Shown here in pieces: positions 38,940 through 47,016 of a stretch of 64,000 nucleotides of DNA. The notes below the pieces were generated by a model. It was not told the origin of the DNA. It ran no database searches and saw nothing but the letters and a program-made list of their open reading frames with translations. Source of the DNA: Paracoccus haematequi (GTDB lineage Bacteria; Pseudomonadota; Alphaproteobacteria; Rhodobacterales; Rhodobacteraceae); the NCBI RefSeq assembly GCF_900631945.1, contig NZ_UZWE01000050.1, positions 39,718-103,717 on the forward strand, written 5' to 3'. A program made the translations under genes and the position numbers. Within the stretch, counting starts at the first letter, position 1. Each line of letters begins with the position of its first letter.

Positions 38940-39772
38940 AGCCGCCGCTGGTGATCTCGATCCAAAGCCAGGTGGTCTTCGGCCATGTCGGCAATTCCGC
39001 CGCCGTGTTTCCAATGCAGGCGGCGGGGCTGGAGGTCGCGGCCATTCCCACCGTGCTGTTTTCCAACCAGCCCGCCTATCCCACGCTGCGCGGCGTGCCG
39101 CTGCCGCCCGCGCTGTTCGCCGACCTGCTGCTGGGGGCCGAGGAACGCGGCCTGCCGCAGCGCGCCGTGTGGCTGGTGACGGGCTATATCGGCTCGGTCC
39201 AGGTCGGGCAGCTTGTCGCGGATTTCGTGGCCCGCGCCAAGGCCGCCAACCCGACGCTGCGATATCTGTGCGACCCGGTGATGGGCGATCACGGGCCGGG
39301 GCTTTACGTGCCCGCCGAACTGGCCCGGATCATGCGCGACCGCCTGTTGCCGCTGGCCGATCTGGCGACGCCGAATTCGTTCGAACTGGGGCACCTGACC
39401 GGCCGTTCCATCGCCAGCATGGCCGATCTGCACGCCGCGGCCGCCGATCTGTCGCTTGCGCCGGACGCCACGCTGATCGCCACCGGCTGCGTCCTGGACG
39501 ACAGCCCTGCGGATCATCTGGAAAGCGTGATTCTCGCCCCCGGCGGCGCGACCCGGCACCCGACCCCGCGCCTGCCGGTGGCCCTGCCGGGAACGGGCGA
39601 CCTGTTCGCCGGCCTGATCGTCGCGGGCCTGGGGCGGGGCCGCAGCCTGCCGCAAGCGGTCGAGACCGCGCAGGATCTGACATCCGCCGCCCTGGCCCAT
39701 GCCGACCGCATTGGCGCGACCGAGGTCGTGCTGTCCGACCCCGGCTTCCGCGCCGCCCTGCTGACCCTGTAA
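38936..39772 (+). CDS. pdxY: pyridoxal kinase
   Basis: Phosphorylates pyridoxal for vitamin B6 salvage. A 278-residue PfkB-related protein with ISIQSQVVFGHVGNSAAVFP at the N-terminus, CDPVMGDHGPGLYV, LATPNSFELGHLTG and the catalytic-loop motif GTGDLFAGLIVAGL. The symbol is by similarity; pdxK-type activity is not excluded. Confidence 0.85.
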   Translation: MKPPLVISIQSQVVFGHVGNSAAVFPMQAAGLEVAAIPTVLFSNQPAYPTLRGVPLPPALFADLLLGAEERGLPQRAVWLVTGYIGSVQVGQLVADFVARAKAANPTLRYLCDPVMGDHGPGLYVPAELARIMRDRLLPLADLATPNSFELGHLTGRSIASMADLHAAAADLSLAPDATLIATGCVLDDSPADHLESVILAPGGATRHPTPRLPVALPGTGDLFAGLIVAGLGRGRSLPQAVETAQDLTSAALAHADRIGATEVVLSDPGFRAALLTL

Positions 39773-39781
39773 CCGGAGGGG

Positions 39782-40231
39782 ATGATGGACATCGGCAGCA
39801 CCCTGCCCGACGCGACCGTGGCCCGGATCCGCGACAGCTTTGCCCGCCAGGGCCTGATGGGCCTGCTGGGTGCCGAACTTGCCCAGGTGAAGGCCGGGCT
39901 GGTGACGATCCGCCTGCCCTTCCGGCCCGAGTTGACGCAGCAGCACGGCTATTTCCACGCGGGCGGCACGGCCTCGGTCGCGGATTCGGCGGGCGGCTAT
40001 GCCGGGTTCACGCTGTTTCCCGACGACAGTTCGGTCCTGACCGTCGAATTCAAGCTGAACCTGATGAACCCCGCGCAGGGCGATCACCTGGAGGCCGTGG
40101 GCCGCGTCATCAAGCCGGGCCGGACCCTGACCATCTGCCAGTTGGATGTCTGGGGCGTCGCCCCCGACCGCCGTATCCATGTCGCGACCGGGCTTCAGAC
40201 CCTGATCTGCGTGCAGGGCAGACCCGCCTGA
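39782..40231 (+). CDS. PaaI-like hotdog thioesterase
   Basis: A 149-residue single-hotdog protein. The motif QQHGYFHAGGTASVADSAGG has the H-G-Y..H.G.....D pattern of PaaI/YbgC-related acyl-CoA thioesterases, and VEFKLNLMNPA is the next strand. The acyl substrate is unknown. GGAGGGG lies just upstream of the ATG at 39782. Same direction as pdxY. Confidence 0.82.
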   Translation: MMDIGSTLPDATVARIRDSFARQGLMGLLGAELAQVKAGLVTIRLPFRPELTQQHGYFHAGGTASVADSAGGYAGFTLFPDDSSVLTVEFKLNLMNPAQGDHLEAVGRVIKPGRTLTICQLDVWGVAPDRRIHVATGLQTLICVQGRPA

Positions 40232-40303
40232 TCGCCCTCGTGACAACCTAATGATGTTAGCGTAATCAGCCGCCTGACAGACACCAGCGGAAGGGATCGC
40301 ATC

Positions 40304-41704
40304 ATGGCACAGGCTCGGATCGGGCTGATCGGCTTGGGGACGATGGGCGCGGCATTGGCGCTGAACATCGCGGAAAAGGGCTTTCCGATCGCGGTCTGGA
40401 ACCGCACCACCGCCGTGACGCGCGGCTTCGCGGCGGCGGCCGGTCCCCTGGCCGCCCATGTGATCGCGACCGAGACGCTGGCCGAACTGGTTGCTGCCAT
40501 CGCCCCGCCCCGCGCCATCATCCTGATGGTTCCCGCGGGCCAGGCGGTCGACGACCAGCTTGCCGCCCTGGCCCCGCTGCTGGATGCCGATGATCTGGTG
40601 ATCGACGCGGGCAACGCCGATTTCCACGACACCAACCGCCGCGATGCCTCTGGGCTGCCCTTCCGCTTCCTGGGCATGGGCGTGTCGGGCGGAGAGGAGG
40701 GCGCGCGGCACGGCCCCGCCATCATGGGCGGCGGCGATGCGGCCGACTGGGACCGCGTGGCCGACGTGATGACCGCCATCGCCGCACGGGCCGAGGACGG
40801 CACCCCCTGCGCCGCCCGGATGGGCGATGCGGGCGCGGGGCATTTCGTGAAGATGGTCCACAACGGCATCGAATATGCTGACATGCAGATGATCGCCGAG
40901 GTCTATGGCCTGATGCGCGACGGCATGGGCATGGACGCCGCCGCGATCAGCAGCGCCTTTGCCGGATGGAACGAAGGCGCGCTGCAATCCTATCTGATCG
41001 AGATTTCGGCCCGCGTCACCGCCGCCGCCGATCCCCATACCGGCCGCCCCATGGTGGACGTGATCCTGGACCGCGCGGGTCAGAAGGGCACCGGCCGCTG
41101 GACCGCCATCGAGGCGCAGCACCTGTCGGCCCCCATCCCGGTGATCGAGGCCGCCGTGATGGCGCGCAACGTGTCTTCCCGGCTGGACGAGCGGCTGGCG
41201 GGCGAGGCGCGATTCGGTCCCGCCCCGCAGCCGATCCGGATCGCGCCGCAGACCTTGGAACAGGCGCTGATCGCGGGCAAGATCCTGTGCTATGCGCAAG
41301 GCTTCGCGATGATCTCGGCCGCGTCGCAGCGGTTCGGCTGGACGCTGGACCTGCCCGGCATCGCGCGGGTCTGGCGGGCGGGCTGCATCATCCGGTCGGC
41401 GATGCTGAACGACATGGCCGCTGCCTTGGCCGAGGATCCGGCCCGCAACCTGGTCCTGGCGCCGTTCTTCGCCAGCCTGATCGAAAGCGCCCTGCCCGGC
41501 CTGCGGCAGGTCGTGGCCGAGGGGGCCGCGCAGGGGCATGCGCTGCCCGCCCTGGCGTCGGGGCTGATGTGGTTCGACCTGATGCGGACAGGGCGCGGAA
41601 CGGCGAACCTGATCCAGGCGCAGCGCGACTTTTTCGGCGCGCACGGCTTCCAGCGGATCGACGGGCTGGACGACCCGCACGGGCCTTGGGGCCAATCCGC
41701 CTAG
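40304..41704 (+). CDS. gnd: 6-phosphogluconate dehydrogenase, decarboxylating
   Basis: Oxidises 6-phosphogluconate to ribulose 5-phosphate with NADP in the pentose phosphate pathway. A 466-residue protein of the long type: cofactor motif IGLIGLGTMGAALALNIAEKG (first 20: IGLIGLGTMGAALALNIAEK), WNRTTA for NADP, MGVSGGEEGARHGPAIMGGG, and catalytic KMVHNGIEYADMQMIAE. Its C-terminal RIDGLDDPHG differs from the usual RRIDREG.FHT tail. Confidence 0.92.
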   Translation: MAQARIGLIGLGTMGAALALNIAEKGFPIAVWNRTTAVTRGFAAAAGPLAAHVIATETLAELVAAIAPPRAIILMVPAGQAVDDQLAALAPLLDADDLVIDAGNADFHDTNRRDASGLPFRFLGMGVSGGEEGARHGPAIMGGGDAADWDRVADVMTAIAARAEDGTPCAARMGDAGAGHFVKMVHNGIEYADMQMIAEVYGLMRDGMGMDAAAISSAFAGWNEGALQSYLIEISARVTAAADPHTGRPMVDVILDRAGQKGTGRWTAIEAQHLSAPIPVIEAAVMARNVSSRLDERLAGEARFGPAPQPIRIAPQTLEQALIAGKILCYAQGFAMISAASQRFGWTLDLPGIARVWRAGCIIRSAMLNDMAAALAEDPARNLVLAPFFASLIESALPGLRQVVAEGAAQGHALPALASGLMWFDLMRTGRGTANLIQAQRDFFGAHGFQRIDGLDDPHGPWGQSA

Positions 41705-41743
41705 TCGACAGGGGCGGGCGACGGAACCGCCCGCCCGTCGTCC

Positions 41744-42010
41744 TTACCGCTGGCGAATCTCGCCCGAGGCCGGGTCGACGCGGATATCGACCTCGCGATT
41801 GTCGGCGGTGTGGTATTCGACCTCCCAATAGCCGTCGTCGTCCCAGGACACGTCCGAGATGAAGGACAGATCGCCGCCCAGATCGGTTTCCAGCTTGGTC
41901 ACCACCTCCGACAGCGGCAGAGATCCGGCGGGCGGGGTCTGCTGGGCCGTCACGGCCGACGGCGCGGCGATCAGCGATACCAGGGCGAATGCGGGGACGA
42001 TGGACTTCAT
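41744..42010 (-). CDS. exported PepSY-domain protein
   Basis: An 88-residue periplasmic protein: signal peptide at 1-22 (ending SAVTAQQ), then a single PepSY-like domain with ISDVSWDDDGYWEVEYHTAD and EVDIRVDPASGEI. I start at ATG 42010 because it opens directly onto the signal peptide and has AAAGGAG upstream. PepSY domains are thought to inhibit or modulate proteases or sense at the membrane. Divergent from ssrA. Confidence 0.75.
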   Translation of the reverse strand: MKSIVPAFALVSLIAAPSAVTAQQTPPAGSLPLSEVVTKLETDLGGDLSFISDVSWDDDGYWEVEYHTADNREVDIRVDPASGEIRQR

Positions 42011-42078
42011 TGGAAAGCTCCTTTCACGGGTTGCCGCAGTCAACCGGCTGATCCCCTGCGGGTTCCCCCAACGAACCC

Positions 42079-42107
42079 TTGCGAGGCGGATGGAACGCGC
42101 CTATATT
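42079..42107 (+). promoter_or_regulatory. ssrA promoter
   Basis: TTGCGA (42079-42084) and TATATT (42102-42107) with 17-base spacing: a near-consensus housekeeping promoter a few bases before the tmRNA gene. Confidence 0.75.
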
Positions 42108-42113
42108 CACGCT

Positions 42114-42430
42114 GTCCGGGGTAACCCGGACTATGGACATAAACGCGCATGGAATAAGCGGATCGGACCCGGGGGCGGTACCCGGCGACTCCACCAGATC
42201 ACCCTCGTTGGGGGACAATGGGGTCGAAACAGGATCGACGAACGTCTAAAGATGTTTGCTTTGTCTCGGTGAGCTACCACCGTCATCGGTGCAAAATGTA
42301 CAGTTGCCAACGACAACCGTGCTCCGGTCGCGCTGGCTGCGTAAGCAGTCCGCAAGATCGAAACCTAAGCCCTTCCGCCTAGCAGCGTAAGGCGGGGCCC
42401 GCAGGAGCCTGGCAACAGAATCCTGCACTT
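42114..42430 (+). ncRNA. ssrA: tmRNA, permuted two-piece alphaproteobacterial form
   Basis: Rescues stalled ribosomes by trans-translation. The acceptor 3' piece comes first (T arm plus CGACTCCACCA, ending about 42195). A spacer follows, then the 5' piece beginning TGGGGGACAATGGGGTCGAA. The tag frame at 42306-42344 reads ANDNRAPVALAA followed by TAA, ending in the ALAA-type signal seen by ClpXP. A GCAGGA/TCCTGC hairpin near 42401-42426 marks the 3' region. This order, with acceptor before coding part, is typical of alphaproteobacteria and requires cleavage into two RNAs. End points are approximate. Confidence 0.93.
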
Positions 42431-42570
42431 TCAGCCATTTGCGGGATATGTCTGCTGACGCAGGGGAAACTTCCTGCGGAACCGCGTCCGGTTTCTTGCC
42501 CAAACCCCCGGTCGCCCCCCTTTTCATCGTCGGTCATATGCCTATGCTGGCCCGAAATAAGGGGACGGGC

Positions 42571-43044
42571 ATGGCGCGATCGGGAATCGACTATGGCGGA
42601 ATGATGCATCGCGCGCTGCAAGGCATGATTGCCGACGTGCTGGAACGCGTGTCGCAGCATGGCCTTCCGGGCGACCATCACTTCTTCATCACCTTCGACA
42701 CCCGCGAAGACGGCGTGGAAATGGCCGACTGGCTGCGCGAGCGTTACCCCGAGGAAATGACCATTGTCATCCAGCACTGGTTCGACAACCTGACCGTGGA
42801 CGACCTGGGCTTCACCGTCACGCTGAACTTCGGCAACTCGCCCGAGCCGTTGCGAATCCCCTTCGACGCGCTGCGCACCTTCGTCGACCCTTCGGTCGAA
42901 TTCGGCCTGCGGTTCGAGACCCAAGAGGCCGAAGACGACGACGATGATGAGGACGACGAAGACGATGAGGGCGGCGACGACAATCCCGACAGCCCCGCCC
43001 CCGGCGGCGGCGAGGTCGTGCAGCTGGACCGCTGGCGGAAGTAA
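42571..43044 (+). CDS. sspB: SspB, ClpXP adaptor for ssrA-tagged proteins
   Basis: A 157-residue protein of the alphaproteobacterial SspB family (IDYGGMMHRALQGMIADVLE, LPGDHHFFITFDTREDGVEM, YPEEMTIVIQHWF). The acidic linker and C-terminal tail EVVQLDRWRK fit the peptide that docks on ClpX. ATG 42571 follows AAGGGGA. It lies 140 bases downstream of ssrA in the same direction, so tag and adaptor are neighbours. Confidence 0.9.
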   Translation: MARSGIDYGGMMHRALQGMIADVLERVSQHGLPGDHHFFITFDTREDGVEMADWLRERYPEEMTIVIQHWFDNLTVDDLGFTVTLNFGNSPEPLRIPFDALRTFVDPSVEFGLRFETQEAEDDDDDEDDEDDEGGDDNPDSPAPGGGEVVQLDRWRK

Positions 43045-43047
43045 GGT

Positions 43048-43431
43048 TCAGCCGTCGCGAAAGACGGCGCGCGCTGCCGCGATGCCATTCAACGCGGCCG
43101 GGAACCCGGCATAGACGGCCATCTGCATCAGCACCTCGACGATCTCCTGCCGTGTCAGCCCGACATTCAGCCCGGCGCGAAGATGCACCTCGAGCTGCGG
43201 GCGGGCATTGCCCATGGCGGTCAGCGCCGCGATGGTGGCGATTTCCCGGTCGCGCAGGGACAGGCCCGGACGGGCATAGATGTCGCCAAAGGGAAACTCG
43301 AACAGCACGTCGGCGAAATCCGGCGCGATGTCGGCCAGGCTGTCGATGACCGCCTGGCCCGCCTCTCCGTCGATTTGGGCCAGCAGGCGGCGGCCGCGTT
43401 CGTTTCGGGTTTCATGATTGTCCTGTGTCAT
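43048..43431 (-). CDS. carboxymuconolactone decarboxylase family protein
   Basis: A 127-residue AhpD/CMD-fold protein similar to PcaC-type decarboxylases: RPGLSLRDREIATIAALTAM and LEVHLRAGLNVGLTRQEIVE. It lacks the Cys-x-x-Cys pair of AhpD peroxidase partners, so it is of the decarboxylase-like group. It overlaps the MerR regulator by 20 nt, and that regulator probably controls it. Confidence 0.82.
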   Translation of the reverse strand: MTQDNHETRNERGRRLLAQIDGEAGQAVIDSLADIAPDFADVLFEFPFGDIYARPGLSLRDREIATIAALTAMGNARPQLEVHLRAGLNVGLTRQEIVEVLMQMAVYAGFPAALNGIAAARAVFRDG

Positions 43432-43801
43432 CGGCTGCGTCCTTTCCGCTGGAAATCATCGCCTGATAGGTGGCGATCTTCTGATCCATGAGGGAAAGAC
43501 ACTCGGTCAGGTCAGTCAGCCTGCGCCGCAGCCCGTCGCGGTGATCCACCAGCAGGTCGCGCCGGGCTGCGGCCGTGGCGTCGCCCTGCGCCCGCAACCG
43601 GGCATAGCGCTGCATCTCTGCGATCGGCATCCCGGTCTGGCGCAGCCGGATCAGGAAGCGCGCCCAATCCAGGTCGCGCGCCTGATAGACCCGCCGCCCG
43701 CCCGCATCGCGCAGCGGCGGCTGCATCAGCCCGATCCGTTCATAATAGCGCAGCGTATCGGCGCTCAGGCCCGTCTGCCGCGCGAAATCGGAAATCTGCA
43801 T
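43412..43801 (-). CDS. MerR family transcriptional regulator
   Basis: A 129-residue MerR-type regulator: MQISDFARQTGLSADTLRYY winged HTH, then GLMQPPLRDAGGRRVYQARD, and a C-terminal dimerisation coiled coil. No metal-binding Cys cluster is visible, so it is of the small-molecule-sensing kind. Start set at the ATG opening the HTH. It is co-transcribed with the CMD gene. Confidence 0.83.
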   Translation of the reverse strand: MQISDFARQTGLSADTLRYYERIGLMQPPLRDAGGRRVYQARDLDWARFLIRLRQTGMPIAEMQRYARLRAQGDATAAARRDLLVDHRDGLRRRLTDLTECLSLMDQKIATYQAMISSGKDAADDTGQS

Positions 43802-43882
43802 GGCGCCCACCCGGCCGATTCGTGGCTTTCCCCAAGGAACGCCCCTTGATCTAGGGGTTGGAGCGCGCTCCAGGTCAAGGCG

Positions 43883-45478
43883 TCAGACCATCATTTCCTT
43901 GGTCGCCGTCAGCCGCAATTCGGGATGGTCGCGGGCCACGCGGTCGATGTCCCATTGCAGCCGGGTCAGATAGACCATGTCGCCGTCGTGATCCTGGGCG
44001 ATATGGCCCTTGTTGGCGTTCACGAAGGCCTCGACCTTGTCCTTCGGCCCGGCGACCCAGCGGGCCGAGGTGAACTGAGATCCCTCGAAGCGGACCGGAA
44101 TGCCGTATTCGATCTCGATCCGGCTGGCCAGAACCTCGAATTGCAGGGCGCCGACGACGCCGACGATGAAGCCCGACCCGATCATCGGCTTGAAGACCTT
44201 GGCCGCGCCTTCCTCGGCGAATTGCATCAGCGCCTTTTCCAGGTGCTTGGCCTTCATCGGATCGGTCGCGCGCACCGATTGCAGCAGTTCCGGGGCGAAG
44301 GACGGGATGCCGGTAAAGCGCAGCGCCTCGCCCTCGGTCAGGGCGTCGCCGATGCGCAATTGGCCGTGGTTCGGGATGCCGATGATGTCGCCCGCCCAGG
44401 CCTCGTCCGCCAGTTCGCGGTCGGCGGCCAGGAACAGCACCGGATTCGTCACCGCCATGGGCTTTTTCCACCGCACATGGGTCAGCTTCATGCCGCGTTC
44501 GAAATGGCCCGAGGCCAGCCGCACGAAGGCCACCCGGTCCCGGTGCTTGGGATCCATGTTGGCTTGCACCTTGAAGACGAAGCCGGTCACGGCCTTCTCC
44601 TCGGGCGCGATCTCGCGTTCGGCGGTGTTCTGCGGCTGCGGCGCGGGACCGTATTCGCTGATCCCCTTCATCAGTTCCTGCACGCCGAAGCTGTTGATGG
44701 CGCTGCCGAACCAGATCGGCGTCATGTGCCCTTCCAGGAACGACTGGCGGTCGAAGGCGGGCAGCAGTTCGCGCGCCATTTCGACTTCTTCGCGCAGCTT
44801 CTCCAGCAGGTCGGCGGGGATGTGATCGGCCAGCTTGGGATCGTCCAGCCCGTCCATCTTGACCGACTCCGCCACCTTGTTGCGGTCGGCGCGGTCCATC
44901 AGCTCCAGCCGGTCGTGCAGCATGTCGTAGCAGCCGATGAACTCGCGCCCGACGCCGATGGGCCAGCTTGCCGGGGCCACGTCGATGGCCAGGTTTTCCT
45001 GGATCTCGTCGATGATCTCGAAGGTGTCGCGGGATTCGCGGTCCATCTTGTTGCAGAAGGTCAGGATCGGCAGGTCGCGCAACCGGCAGACCTCGAACAG
45101 CTTGCGGGTCTGGGATTCCACCCCCTTCGCGCCGTCGATCACCATGATCGCGGCGTCCACGGCGGTCAGCGTGCGATAGGTGTCTTCCGAAAAATCGCTG
45201 TGGCCCGGCGTGTCCACGAGGTTGAAGCGGTGGCCGTCGAAATCGAAGGACATCGCCGATGCGCTGACCGAGATCCCCCGTTCCTGCTCCATCTTCATGA
45301 AGTCGGAGCGCGTCCGCCGCGCCTCGCCCTTGGCGCGCACCTGCCCGGCCATCTGGATGGCGCCGCCATACAGCAGGAATTTTTCGGTCAGCGTGGTCTT
45401 GCCCGCATCGGGATGCGAGATGATCGCGAAGGTCCGGCGGCGGGCGATTTCAGGCGGCAGGTCGGGGCGGTTTGTCAT
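43883..45478 (-). CDS. prfC: peptide chain release factor 3
   Basis: A GTPase that removes RF1 and RF2 from ribosomes after termination. A 531-residue protein with G1 SHPDAGKTTLTEKFL, switch II DTPGHSDFSEDTYR, G4 NKMDRESRD and domain III motifs. The ATG at 45478 opens the family-typical MTNRPDLPPEIARRRTFAII; an in-frame extension upstream to 45592 is not conserved. The last core gene before the island. Confidence 0.94.
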   Translation of the reverse strand: MTNRPDLPPEIARRRTFAIISHPDAGKTTLTEKFLLYGGAIQMAGQVRAKGEARRTRSDFMKMEQERGISVSASAMSFDFDGHRFNLVDTPGHSDFSEDTYRTLTAVDAAIMVIDGAKGVESQTRKLFEVCRLRDLPILTFCNKMDRESRDTFEIIDEIQENLAIDVAPASWPIGVGREFIGCYDMLHDRLELMDRADRNKVAESVKMDGLDDPKLADHIPADLLEKLREEVEMARELLPAFDRQSFLEGHMTPIWFGSAINSFGVQELMKGISEYGPAPQPQNTAEREIAPEEKAVTGFVFKVQANMDPKHRDRVAFVRLASGHFERGMKLTHVRWKKPMAVTNPVLFLAADRELADEAWAGDIIGIPNHGQLRIGDALTEGEALRFTGIPSFAPELLQSVRATDPMKAKHLEKALMQFAEEGAAKVFKPMIGSGFIVGVVGALQFEVLASRIEIEYGIPVRFEGSQFTSARWVAGPKDKVEAFVNANKGHIAQDHDGDMVYLTRLQWDIDRVARDHPELRLTATKEMMV

Positions 45479-45794
45479 GGCGCGGGCTGTAGCCTGCGAC
45501 GCGGGAATGCGCAATCGCCGGGTGGGGCTGAAGTGGTTTCTGGGGTGGATGGTCGCCTCGGACATATCGACCGCCTCCTGATCGGTCAACACGCCGCCCT
45601 GGCCCAGTTGGATGCATGGCCGGCGGCATCGCCCATCTCACGAATTGCGCCGCCTTCTAGGGCCGCGCCATCGCGGCTTGCCCAACCGTGGGTTAGATCA
45701 GAATCGTTTGGATGCTTCCGACGAACTGTGCGCGGCGAAGGATTTGGTCCAGCTGCTCGAATTGTGAAGCCGAGACGTTCGGTACAGTGCTGAT
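45479..45794. other. intergenic border of the tRNA-Cys island
   Basis: About 315 bases upstream of prfC with no credible gene. I looked for a copy of the tRNA-Cys 3' end here, which would mark the left border of the island at 45795-48990, and did not find one. Confidence 0.35.
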
Positions 45795-45887
45795 ATGGCG
45801 GCGATCAATGCCGGTTGCTACGCGGCGCTCGACCGTCTGGACCGAGCCATCAAGCTGCTGAATCAGCCTCGCGAGGACGCAGCATGA
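45795..45887 (+). CDS. 30-residue small protein, coupled to next gene
   Basis: A short frame MAAINAGCYAALDRLDRAIK followed by 10 more residues. Its stop overlaps the next ATG (ATGA), which argues that it is translated. It is helical and amphipathic. Function unknown. Confidence 0.35.
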   Translation: MAAINAGCYAALDRLDRAIKLLNQPREDAA

Positions 45888-46102
45888 GCGGATTCTCTAC
45901 AGTGCGGGCTTCTGATCTGCTCGACGACATCGCCATGACCTTCGACCTGGTCGAAGGCGCTGCCGAACTGATCAACCCCATCCTCGAAGCGACCTGCGAC
46001 AACCCTTGTCAGCGGCGCATGCTGGAAACGCTGGCCGCTAGCCTAGAGGCGTTTGCCCGCGCAGGGCGATCTCTTGTCAGAAAAATCGAGGAGCTCAAGT
46101 GA
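45884..46102 (+). CDS. 72-residue small acidic helical protein
   Basis: Start chosen at the ATG overlapping the previous stop. The sequence (VRASDLLDDIAMTFDLVEGA, then a helical C-terminus ending LVRKIEELK) is predicted all-helical with two Cys in the middle. It resembles the unknown small genes that precede integrases in islands. No family recognised. Confidence 0.45.
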   Translation: MSGFSTVRASDLLDDIAMTFDLVEGAAELINPILEATCDNPCQRRMLETLAASLEAFARAGRSLVRKIEELK

Positions 46103-46182
46103 TGATTCGGCATCATTCGTTCAATACACAAATGGCTTGACGGTTACTCCATTCGTCTATGACACGGATGGTATGAAGTCTG

Positions 46183-46707
46183 GTGTTTTCCGCCATTGGC
46201 GCGCGTCGATGCAAGACGCTGTCGGTTATTGACCGACAGCTCAAGGCTGCCAAGCATCTGCCTGTGTTCGGCCGAGGGCCGAGCGCGCGCGACGTCGATG
46301 CCAGTTATCTGGCAAGGATCCTCATCACCCGCATGGCAACCGATCGGCCTGCACGGGCGGTAGAGAGCTTCGAACGATTTGCATCCATGCAGATCGCCAA
46401 CGCGGGTCATCATCACTGGGTGAACTCTCGGCTGCCTGATCCTGATCACACGCTTCTCGATCTCATGGAACTCTTGTGTTCGCCAGATCACGATCTGACG
46501 AAGGGACCGGAGTTCGTCATCCAGTTCTTAGGTCAAGCCGCCGTGGATATCGAGTTCATAACCGCAAAGGGTAAGCCGCTGAAGGTGATGTATATTTCGC
46601 GCAGCGACTTGGGGGGCGATATGCCGGAAGACCCTTACAACTCGCCTGGCTCCCTATGGGGATCGTCGATGCCAGGCGGTGCAGTTCGAACTGGCTGGAC
46701 GGTTTGA
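46183..46707 (+). CDS. hypothetical island protein
   Basis: A 174-residue protein with a GTG start. The N-terminal half is helical and basic (DRQLKAAKHLPVFGRGPSAR, SYLARILITRMATDRPARAV); the C-terminal half is mixed and ends GGAVRTGWTV. The pattern suggests a nucleic-acid-associated protein, but I recognise no domain. It lies between the small coupled genes and the excisionase-like gene. Confidence 0.45.
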   Translation: MFSAIGARRCKTLSVIDRQLKAAKHLPVFGRGPSARDVDASYLARILITRMATDRPARAVESFERFASMQIANAGHHHWVNSRLPDPDHTLLDLMELLCSPDHDLTKGPEFVIQFLGQAAVDIEFITAKGKPLKVMYISRSDLGGDMPEDPYNSPGSLWGSSMPGGAVRTGWTV

Positions 46708-46740
46708 AGGCGATTGTCTTCAATCTGGATGGGGCGCTTC

Positions 46741-47016
46741 ATGACACGGCAGATTGACCAGATCGCCTCGATGATCGGGCTGATCAGCTCGGAGGAACTG
46801 GCGGCTTTGCTGCGGTATTCCGGGCCGAACAATGCCTTCCGCGACTTCTGCGCCAATCGCAAATCCGTTTCGTCCCCCAGGCGGCCTGGATGGTTCGACC
46901 CGGTGCATGTTCGCGCCCGTCTAGACGCTGTGCAAGGGCTTGGGGTGCTACCTGCTGTGCCCCCTGTAAAGTCGAGCCTTGTAGCCCAGAGGAGGGCGCG
47001 TCGTGGCGCCTCGTGA
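46741..47016 (+). CDS. excisionase-like DNA-binding protein
   Basis: A 91-residue protein with a putative winged HTH (QIASMIGLISSEELAALLRY, then FRDFCANR and RPGWFDPVHVRARLDAVQGL). In Paracoccus-type islands such proteins sit directly before a tyrosine integrase; here the integrase GTG at 47003 overlaps its last codons. It probably controls excision or transcription of the island. Confidence 0.55.
   Translation: MTRQIDQIASMIGLISSEELAALLRYSGPNNAFRDFCANRKSVSSPRRPGWFDPVHVRARLDAVQGLGVLPAVPPVKSSLVAQRRARRGAS

Noticed and set aside
42246..42527. Minus-strand 93-codon frame over the tmRNA
   Set aside because: It is antisense to ssrA, whose tag, acceptor end and promoter are clear.
43925..45793. Plus-strand 622-codon frame opposite prfC
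   Set aside because: Antisense shadow of prfC with no domain; prfC motifs are complete on the minus strand.
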